Source of the DNA: Oscillospiraceae bacterium
GTDB taxonomy: Bacteria > Bacillota > Clostridia > Oscillospirales > SIG627
Assembly (NCBI GenBank): GCA_015064635.1
Contig: SVRV01000006.1
Span: 31,494 to 95,493, forward strand
Length of the DNA stretch: 64,000 nt
Direction of reading: 5' to 3'
The position numbers and the translations under genes were made by a program. Shown here in pieces: positions 58,648 to 64,000 of this stretch. Numbering within the stretch: the first letter of the stretch is position 1; every line of letters starts with the position of its first letter. The notes under the pieces are model-generated. The model was not told where the DNA came from, did not search any database, and was given only the letters and a program-made list of their open reading frames with translations.

Positions 58648-58810
58648 TGAAATCGTGCAAAGCACGATGAAATCCAAACAAGTTTGGATGAAATCCTCGC
58701 TCGGCTCGGATGAAATTAAATCCGTCTTTATATCCTTGCGAAGCAAGATTTCATCACGAAGTGATTTCATCCTCCGAATGAGGATTTATCCCGTCGCAAG
58801 ACGGATTTAG
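58648..58810 (-). repeat. Hairpin-train repeat element, copy 2
   Basis: Read on the minus strand it follows the plan of the element at 22900: CTAAATCCGTCTT, short hairpins (ATCCTCattcGGAGGAT, ATCACttcGTGAT, ATCTTGCttcGCAAGGAT), the central TAAAGACGGATTTAATTTCATC, then CCAAACttgTTTGG and ATCGTGCtttGCACGAT ending in TTTCA. Inner stems differ in sequence but remain self-complementary. It lies directly beyond the terminator of tRNA-Val, in the tRNA's direction, as copy 1 does for tRNA-Tyr. Confidence 0.8.
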
Positions 58811-58812
58811 TT

Positions 58813-58852
58813 AAAAAAGACCTTAACTTTTTATCAAAGTTAAGGTCTTTTT
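58813..58852 (-). terminator. Terminator of tRNA-Val
   Basis: On the minus strand AAAAGACCTTAACTTT / AAAGTTAAGGTCTTTT with a 5-nt loop, beginning 1 nt after the tRNA CCA. Confidence 0.9.
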
Positions 58853-58853
58853 C

Positions 58854-58929
58854 TGGTGGGGACTACAGGGCTCGAACCTGTGACCCTCTGCTTGTAAGGC
58901 AGATGCTCTCCCAGCTGAGCTAAACCCCC
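58854..58929 (-). tRNA. tRNA-Val (anticodon UAC)
   Basis: A complete 76-nt tRNA on the minus strand. The acceptor is GGGGGTT / AGTCCCC, the D arm GCTCAGCTGGGAGAGC, the anticodon loop CTTACAA with TAC, and the T arm GGTTCGAGCC. It has discriminator A and encoded CCA. It reads GUA, the codon inferred as specifier of the T-box at 41764-42035, and its ACCA end matches that T-box's TGGT bulge. Confidence 0.96.
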
Positions 58930-58939
58930 GACGCTGAAT

Positions 58940-58968
58940 ATGATATCACAAAGCAAATGAAAAGTCAA
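58940..58968 (-). promoter_or_regulatory. Promoter of tRNA-Val
   Basis: On the minus strand TTGACT (58968-58963), a 17-nt spacer and TATCAT (58945-58940), 10 nt before the tRNA 5' end. Confidence 0.7.
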
Positions 58969-59020
58969 TACCTTTTTTGAAAAAAATCAAAAAAATTATA
59001 TCACTTGTTTTTCACATATT

Positions 59021-60136
59021 TTATTCTTCGCCTTTTATATCAATGACAACATATTCTGCAGGTGAAGCGGTTTTTATCGGGTAACTCCATCCCGCAAGAC
59101 CGGATGTTACTATTGCATCTGTATCTTCGTCTATTTCTATGTGACCGTAGATTCCATCGTTTATATTGAATATCTCAAACGCATAGTTTGCAGGCCAGAT
59201 TTGTCCGCCGTGAGTGTGCCCCGAAAGCACGAGGTCACTTCCTGCTTTTCCGTTTTCTGCATATTCCATAGGCTGATGGTCAAGGGTAAGTATATATTGG
59301 CTTCTGTCAACTCCCGAAAGTAGCTGGTCGATGCTTTTTCTTCCTGTTTCTCCGACAATATATCCTCTGTCCTCACGTCCCACAAGAGTAAGATTTTCAT
59401 CAATGCTTATCACATCGTCTTGCAGAATACGGATTCCGCTTTGCTTTATTGCTTCTTCAAGCTCTTTGGCAGAGAATGTTCCGCCGTCTCTGTAAGGTCT
59501 GTCATGATTTCCGTAAACGTAGAACACTCCGTGACGGCTTTTTGTGCTTCCGAGAATCTCGAATACCGATTTCATTTCCTCGTGAGTTGTGTTGTTGTCT
59601 ACAATGTCACCGCACAGTATTACCATGTCGGCATTAAGAGTGCCAATTTCGTCGCTGGTTTCTTTAAGCTTGTCATCGTCTATTGATACACCGTAATGAA
59701 CGTCTGCTATCAGAACAACACGATATCCGTCGCCCACGTCTTTTTCGGTGTAAACTGTGTAATCGGTACGCACGATATTGTGCATGTTACAATATCCAAC
59801 GATTAGGAAAACTGCCGTAATTAACAAGGGTAAAGCTCCGCATCCGTAAATCTTTTTCCATAAAGTACAATCTTTTTTGATAAGCTTTTTTACCAAAAAA
59901 TTGATAAGTACAAATAAAGCATCAAGAACGAAAATATGTAGAATTACAATAGCAGTGATATGGAACATATCTATTGATAAAACACCAAAGCATATCGCAA
60001 GAATCCAAACAGTTAACTTGACTGCTTTTTTTGACGTGTCAAAACTAAATGTCTTTGCAATTCTGTTAAAGAAGAACTTAAAATAAAAAACCATCCCCAC
60101 AACTATGGGCAACAGCAAAAGCAGCATTTTATGCAC
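59021..60136 (-). CDS. Membrane-anchored metallophosphoesterase
   Basis: A 371-residue protein. GGAGG (plus 60145-60149 as CCTCC) is 8 nt from GTG at 60136, so GTG is taken as start rather than the upstream ATGs. The first 130 residues hold four hydrophobic segments. From about residue 140 follows a calcineurin-like phosphoesterase with all five blocks: LIADVHYG, CGDIVDNN, YGNHDRP, LDHQPM and LSGHTHGGQ. The layout (membrane helices, then phosphoesterase facing one side) is that of YkuE/YaeI-type enzymes, which hydrolyse phosphodiester bonds in lipids or nucleotides. No operon partner. Confidence 0.9.
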   Translation of the reverse strand: MHKMLLLLLPIVVGMVFYFKFFFNRIAKTFSFDTSKKAVKLTVWILAICFGVLSIDMFHITAIVILHIFVLDALFVLINFLVKKLIKKDCTLWKKIYGCGALPLLITAVFLIVGYCNMHNIVRTDYTVYTEKDVGDGYRVVLIADVHYGVSIDDDKLKETSDEIGTLNADMVILCGDIVDNNTTHEEMKSVFEILGSTKSRHGVFYVYGNHDRPYRDGGTFSAKELEEAIKQSGIRILQDDVISIDENLTLVGREDRGYIVGETGRKSIDQLLSGVDRSQYILTLDHQPMEYAENGKAGSDLVLSGHTHGGQIWPANYAFEIFNINDGIYGHIEIDEDTDAIVTSGLAGWSYPIKTASPAEYVVIDIKGEE

Positions 60137-60209
60137 GAGTGACACCTCCATTACACGTAAAGTATACATATAACGGAATGTGTTGTCAATATAATGCCGT
60201 GATTTTTAC

Positions 60210-60265
60210 AAAACAGACACAGTTTGTTACCTTGTTGGTAAAACTGTGTCTGCTGTTTTTTAAAA
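60210..60265. terminator. Terminator between the phosphoesterase and Cys-rich genes
   Basis: AAAACAGACACAGTTT..ACC / GGT.AAACTGTGTCTG..TTTT, a long imperfect stem with flanking A and T runs. It most likely ends the minus-strand Cys-rich gene. Confidence 0.75.
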
Positions 60266-60304
60266 CTAATTAACAGATTCTGTAAGTGTTTGCTTTTCTC
60301 AGTG

Positions 60305-61120
60305 TTATCCGTTATTTCTGTTTTGTGCACAGGTACTCGGATAGAATTCCTCAATGGGGAAGGGAGTAGAGCAGAACATTGAGCAAGGGTCTGTAACCGA
60401 AACGGGTGTTTTGTCTGCATCGGGAATACAGTATTCACATGCGGGAATTATGAGCTGTGAAGGACGCTCTATTCTCACAAGAGCAAATATTCCTACCGTC
60501 AGGCAAACTGCAATGGTATTGCAGGGATTCAAGTCAAGGCCACCCTCAAAAAGGTTAATTATCTGCTGAGGTATATTGTCGTATTCGGGAGGCAAGGGGA
60601 TACCGTTGCAGTTTTCCACTATGCTTACCGAAAGGGGAATGGGCGTTGCCACCTCAAGAACTACCTTGGGACGGTTTGTGCCGGGGATAACATTGTTAAG
60701 ATTCGGAGTGTAACAAGGGTCGGAATCTGTATCCGATTTAAAAATACTTACATTACCTTCACCACCGTAGAGAACGACCGTTTTCTCACTGATGGCGAGA
60801 CCTTCGATATCCTGGCTCACACCGTTGACACAGCAGGTAAGTACAACGTAAAAGTAATAACGTATATTTACCTGATAATAACCGCTGTTAAAAGGAAGCT
60901 CGTCTGTGTTTATCTGTGACCAAAGCACACGAACTTCTTTTGCCCTCGGACTGCGGCAATTCTGAAGCACCTGCATACCGGCAGGTGTAAGAACAACTCT
61001 GAGTCCTTCAATACAATCCTGAGTTCTGCTTGTATCATATATTCTGCAGGTGTCAATGCAACAGATGTCATCATTACAGGTACAGCTGCAGTTGTCATTT
61101 GTACAATTGTTCTGGTTCAT
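60305..61120 (-). CDS. Cysteine-rich hypothetical protein, possible spore-coat type
   Basis: A 271-residue protein, not confidently recognised. It begins with an Asn/Cys/Thr-rich stretch (NCTNDNCSCTCNDDICCIDTC) and ends Cys-rich (CEYCIPDADK, DPCSMFCSTPFP). The centre is beta-rich (VRVLWSQINTDELPFNSGYYQVNIRYYFYVVLTCCV, VVLEVATPIPLSVSIVENCNG). There is no signal peptide or membrane segment. GGAGG lies 8 nt before ATG. Upstream on the minus strand is CATATTATA (61164-61156), which looks more like a mother-cell sporulation -10 box (CATAnnnTA) than a sigma-A one, and no -35 is evident. Composition plus promoter hint at a disulfide-linked spore-coat protein, as inference only. Confidence 0.6.
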   Translation of the reverse strand: MNQNNCTNDNCSCTCNDDICCIDTCRIYDTSRTQDCIEGLRVVLTPAGMQVLQNCRSPRAKEVRVLWSQINTDELPFNSGYYQVNIRYYFYVVLTCCVNGVSQDIEGLAISEKTVVLYGGEGNVSIFKSDTDSDPCYTPNLNNVIPGTNRPKVVLEVATPIPLSVSIVENCNGIPLPPEYDNIPQQIINLFEGGLDLNPCNTIAVCLTVGIFALVRIERPSQLIIPACEYCIPDADKTPVSVTDPCSMFCSTPFPIEEFYPSTCAQNRNNG

Positions 61121-61189
61121 GTTTTGTTCCTCCTGTTCAAATTATTCGGTCACTGTATAATATGCAGGAAAGAAAATTTGGATAATATT

Positions 61190-61218
61190 TTGACAAATGC
61201 ATTTTATTGTGATACAAT
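61190..61218 (+). promoter_or_regulatory. Sigma-A promoter of the MATE-MFS operon
   Basis: TTGACA (61190-61195), a 17-nt spacer and TACAAT (61213-61218). Confidence 0.75.
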
Positions 61219-61249
61219 ACAAATTTGATGAAAAGAGGTAAAAAGAAAA

Positions 61250-62620
61250 ATGTCTGCATTATTTATAAAAGATAAAGAATTTTATAAAAGCGTTGCAAAA
61301 ATTGCAATTCCGGTTGCTCTTCAGGGACTTATAACCACAGGCGTAAATGTTATGGATACCGTCATGGTGGGGATGGTAGGGGAAACACAGCTTTCTGCCG
61401 TTTCACTTGCAAATCAGTTTATAAATATTTTTCACATATTTTGTATGGGAATCGGAATGGGAGCATCCGTACTTGTTGCAAGATATTACGGCATGAACGA
61501 TAAACCCGCACTCAAGAAAACCCTTTCTATAATGTTCAGGCTTTGTCTTGTAATGTCAACTCTTTTTGCGGTAGCAACAGCTGTTGCGCCTAAGCTGATA
61601 ATGAAAATATACACGAATGATTCAAGTATCATAAGTTACGGCGTAGAATATCTCAATTATTCCATAGTTACATATTTCTTGCTGGGACTGGCATTGACAT
61701 CAACTATTGTACTCAGAAACGTAGGTCAGGTAAGGATACCTCTTTACACGTCTGTTGCGGCTTTTTTTGTAAATGTCGGAGCCAATTATATCTTCATTTT
61801 CGGCAAATTCGGAGCGCCTGAGATGGGAGTCGCAGGTGCAGCGGTCGGCACACTTATTTCACGTATATTTGAATTCGCAGTCATTTGCGGTTATCTTTTC
61901 TTCAAGGATAAAGAGATAGGATTCAGAATCAGACATCTGTTTGAGCCTGTCGGAAAGCTTTGGAAAGAGTATATCAGAATGAGCATTCCTGTGCTCGTCA
62001 GCGACGGTATTCTGGCACTTGGCAACAATTCGGTTGCTATGGTAATAGGACGGCTTGGAGAAAGCTTTGTTGCGGCAAACGCCGTTACCACTGTAACCCA
62101 ACAGCTCAGCTCGGTGTTTATTCAAGGCTTTTCGCAATCGGGTGCTATTGTTACGGGTCGAACTCTCGGAGAGGGAGAAAAGGAAAAAGCTTTTCGGCAA
62201 GGCTATGCCTTCCTCGGGCTTGGTATAGTTTTTGGAGCAATAGCAGCTATAATAGCCTTTGTTATCAGTGAGCCTATGATATTGGCATATGATTTGTCGG
62301 AAGAAACACGTGACCTGGCACGACAGCTAATGCTTGCCATATGTGTTATAATATTCTTCCAGGCAACCAACAGCATAATGACAAAGGGTGTTTTAAGAGG
62401 CGGCGGAGATACTAAAATGCTGATGCTCGCCGATAATATCTTTTTGTGGATAGCATCTGTACCGCTTGGAATTCTTGCGGGCTTTGTTTTGCACCTTCCT
62501 GCTTTTTGGATATATTTCTTCCTTAAGGTTGACCAGGTGCTCAAGGCTATATGGTGTCTTGTGAGATTGAAAAGCGGAAAATGGATAAAAAAGATTAAAT
62601 CCTCCAAGGAGTTATCATGA
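61250..62620 (+). CDS. MATE-family efflux transporter
   Basis: A 456-residue protein with 12 predicted segments in two halves. The opening is typical of the family: SVAKIAIPVALQGLITTGVNVMDTVMVGMVGETQLSAVSLANQ. The second half repeats the plan with SIPVLVSDGILALGNNSVAMVIGRLGESFVAANAVTTVTQQL. Near the end, TKGVLRGGGDTKMLMLADNIFLW is also a family hallmark. MATE proteins export cationic drugs or metabolites with Na+ or H+. AAGAGG lies before ATG. Its stop overlaps the next ATG by 4 nt (ATGA). Confidence 0.93.
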   Translation: MSALFIKDKEFYKSVAKIAIPVALQGLITTGVNVMDTVMVGMVGETQLSAVSLANQFINIFHIFCMGIGMGASVLVARYYGMNDKPALKKTLSIMFRLCLVMSTLFAVATAVAPKLIMKIYTNDSSIISYGVEYLNYSIVTYFLLGLALTSTIVLRNVGQVRIPLYTSVAAFFVNVGANYIFIFGKFGAPEMGVAGAAVGTLISRIFEFAVICGYLFFKDKEIGFRIRHLFEPVGKLWKEYIRMSIPVLVSDGILALGNNSVAMVIGRLGESFVAANAVTTVTQQLSSVFIQGFSQSGAIVTGRTLGEGEKEKAFRQGYAFLGLGIVFGAIAAIIAFVISEPMILAYDLSEETRDLARQLMLAICVIIFFQATNSIMTKGVLRGGGDTKMLMLADNIFLWIASVPLGILAGFVLHLPAFWIYFFLKVDQVLKAIWCLVRLKSGKWIKKIKSSKELS

Positions 62621-63855
62621 AAAATTTTACTTATACAAAATATGCTTGCTATGTTTCTGGCGTGTCGATGGCAATCATCATTGTAGTTCCCGCCATTTTG
62701 TTTGAAACGTTTCGAGAGCTTTACGGAATATCATATACTTTGCTGGGCACGCTTGTTGTTATTAACTTTGTGACACAGCTTGGGATGGATTTGCTCTTTA
62801 CCTTCTTTCCTAAAGCATTTAACGTTAAACTTGCAGTAAAGCTTACGCCGTTTTTGACCGCATCCGGCTTTTTGATTTACTCTCTTATGCCACTTGCCTG
62901 TCCGTCTGTTGCGTATTTGTGGATGTCAATCGGAACGGTTATTTTTTCTGCTTCGGGTGGACTTTGTGAGGTGCTTCTCAGTCCTATAATCGCTGCGATC
63001 CCTTCAAAAAATCCCGAGCGTGATATGTCCAAGCTTCATTCCTGCTATGCTTGGGGTGCGGTTGGAATCGTAATATTCAGCACACTTTTCTTAAAGCTTG
63101 TTGGCGGACAGCTTTGGTTCTTTCTCCCTATAACAATGTGTATTATACCCATTATTGCAATGCTTTTGTTTATGAAATCGGAATTTCCCGAAATGAATAT
63201 GGAAAGTGAAAAGAGCGGAAACTCCGGACTTTTCTCAAAGGGAATACTTCTTTGCTTCTTCTGCATTTTTGTGGGTGGTGCAACAGAGAGCGTTATGACG
63301 CAGTGGGCGTCGAGCTACCTTGAATCGGCTGTCAGAATTCCAAAGGTAGCAGGAGATATAATGGGCACCGCTTTCTTTGCGGCAACCTTGGGACTCGGAA
63401 GAACTCTTTATGCAAAGTACGGAAAAAACATAACCAACGTAATGCTTGCAATTGCCTCGGGCGCTATCGTTACATATACGGTTGCCGCACTTTCATTAAG
63501 TCCTGCCGTGTCTCTTATTGCTTGCGGTCTGACGGGTATTTGCGTATCGATGTTGTGGCCGGGAACGCTTATTATAGTTGGTGAAAAGTATCCGGGTGCA
63601 AGTGTTGCCGTGTATGCGATGATGGCGGCGGGCGGAGACCTTGGTACTGCTCTTGCTCCTCAGGTTGTGGGTGTTATTGCAGATAAAGCGGCTGTAACCG
63701 ATACTGCGCACAGTATTGCCGAAAGATTCTCAATCACCTCCGAGCAGGTAGCGATGAGAGCAGGACTTCTTTCTGCGGCTGTTTTTGCTCTTCTCACTGT
63801 AATTGCCATAGTTGGTATAAAGGTCTATTTTTCAAAAAGAAAAGAAGTGAAATAA
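62617..63855 (+). CDS. Major facilitator superfamily transporter
   Basis: A 412-residue protein with 12 hydrophobic segments. TYTKYACYVSGVSMAIIIVVPAILFETFRELYGISYTLLGTLVVINFVTQLGMDLLFTF is the first pair with the sugar-permease-like layout (FucP/YfkF type). SKLHSCYAWGAVGIVIFSTLF follows mid-protein. It is translationally coupled to the MATE gene by an ATGA overlap, suggesting a joint export or uptake task, though the substrate is unknown. AAGGAG lies 8 nt before ATG. No terminator of its own is seen before the IS-like end. Confidence 0.88.
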   Translation: MKNFTYTKYACYVSGVSMAIIIVVPAILFETFRELYGISYTLLGTLVVINFVTQLGMDLLFTFFPKAFNVKLAVKLTPFLTASGFLIYSLMPLACPSVAYLWMSIGTVIFSASGGLCEVLLSPIIAAIPSKNPERDMSKLHSCYAWGAVGIVIFSTLFLKLVGGQLWFFLPITMCIIPIIAMLLFMKSEFPEMNMESEKSGNSGLFSKGILLCFFCIFVGGATESVMTQWASSYLESAVRIPKVAGDIMGTAFFAATLGLGRTLYAKYGKNITNVMLAIASGAIVTYTVAALSLSPAVSLIACGLTGICVSMLWPGTLIIVGEKYPGASVAVYAMMAAGGDLGTALAPQVVGVIADKAAVTDTAHSIAERFSITSEQVAMRAGLLSAAVFALLTVIAIVGIKVYFSKRKEVK

Positions 63856-63913
63856 ATCAGAGTGTCTCAAAACTTGCACAAGTCCGTTAAAAACGGACAA
63901 TTGAAAAAAAGAG

Positions 63914-63950
63914 CCTCCTATGGTAGAATAGATATATCTACCATAGGAGG
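63914..63950 (+). promoter_or_regulatory. Stem-loop hiding the transposase Shine-Dalgarno
   Basis: CCTCCTATGGTAGA (63914-63927) pairs exactly with TCTACCATAGGAGG (63937-63950). The right arm ends in the Shine-Dalgarno AGGAGG and is followed by AATTTTTT. A transcript entering from outside would fold this stem, hiding the ribosome site and tending to terminate. One started at the internal promoter (-10 at 63924-63929) would lack the left arm. Confidence 0.7.
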
Positions 63951-63958
63951 AATTTTTT

Positions 63959-64000
63959 ATGCCCAGAGGATATCGACACATACAGAATTATGAAAAAGAA
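63959..64000 (+). CDS. IS3-type transposase helix-turn-helix subunit, N-terminal fragment
   Basis: The frame MPRGYRHIQNYEKE runs off the window end. The wording (MPRxYRxIQxYEKEI) is what I recall from the start of OrfA-like helix-turn-helix proteins of IS3-group elements in Clostridia. AGGAGG lies 8 nt before ATG, within the stem-loop. With 14 residues the call rests on this match and the element-like upstream structure. Confidence 0.6.
   Translation, partial: MPRGYRHIQNYEKE

Larger units (their letters stand above)
63863..64000 (+). mobile_element. Left end of an IS-like element (IS3-type), truncated by window
   Basis: Starting 8 nt after the MFS stop is a possible terminus (TGTCTCAAAACTTG), a small GTCCGTT/AACGGAC hairpin, a promoter (TTGAAA 63901-63906, a 17-nt spacer, TAGAAT 63924-63929), a 14-bp stem-loop holding the Shine-Dalgarno, and the first codons of a transposase. 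The exact terminus and target duplication cannot be set without the right end. Confidence 0.6.

Overview
The window looks like chromosome from a low-GC, anaerobic Firmicute of class Clostridia, probably a gut or rumen commensal. The signs are strong Shine-Dalgarno sites, many TTGACA-17-TATAAT promoters, T-box leaders, glycine and manganese riboswitches, ferredoxin-linked 2-oxoacid metabolism, an SLH-anchored surface protein and many host- or plant-glycan hydrolases. I cannot name the genus from sequence alone. There is no phage, plasmid backbone, CRISPR array or rRNA. The only transposon is an IS-like left end cut off at the right edge.

Layout. 0-2 kb: two tandem GH109-like Gfo/Idh/MocA proteins (the first is partial). 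2-5.7 kb: a secreted BspA-type leucine-rich-repeat protein. 5.8-10.4 kb: a glycine-riboswitch-controlled Na+/alanine-glycine symporter, a flavodoxin-fold oxidoreductase with a PHP phosphoesterase, and an NSS Na+ symporter. 10.5-12.3 kb: divergent LysR regulator and DMT exporter. 12.3-18.5 kb: an operon of three tandem GH20-like hexosaminidase paralogues plus a LOG protein. 18.6-22.6 kb: threonine aldolase, and divergently an esterase-acyltransferase fusion with its zinc-ribbon membrane partner. 22.6-23.7 kb: tRNA-Thr and tRNA-Tyr, then a repeat-rich zone with a hairpin train, a four-helix-bundle pseudogene and a 101-bp tandem repeat. 23.7-31.6 kb: TetR regulator and a giant VWA/repeat/SLH protein. 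31.8-35 kb: zinc-ribbon DUF4190 proteins, a 36-residue membrane peptide, MntP under a yybP-ykoY riboswitch, and an amidohydrolase.

35-44.7 kb is the most interesting block. Two XRE-cupin-acyl-CoA ligase fusions each sit behind their own T-box leader. One leader is followed by a P-loop ATPase, a four-subunit VOR-type 2-oxoacid:ferredoxin oxidoreductase and IlvE in one unbroken operon. Aligned by eye, the T-boxes read GTA (Val) and ATC (Ile) as specifiers. Control by uncharged branched-chain tRNA suggests these genes MAKE valine and isoleucine from scavenged branched-chain fatty acids by activation, reductive carboxylation and transamination, rather than degrade them. A tRNA-Val(UAC) matching the GTA specifier lies at 58.9 kb.

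44.7-56.8 kb is a glycan-use region: GH127-like enzyme, AraC regulator, an 864-residue hydrolase of no family I recognise, a DUF4838 protein, BrnQ, a GH4 glycosidase, a second AraC and a sugar isomerase-like protein. 56.8-59 kb is a second repeat-rich zone, with a second copy of the tRNA-associated hairpin train downstream of tRNA-Val. 59-64 kb holds a membrane metallophosphoesterase, a Cys-rich protein, a MATE-MFS exporter pair and the IS-like end.
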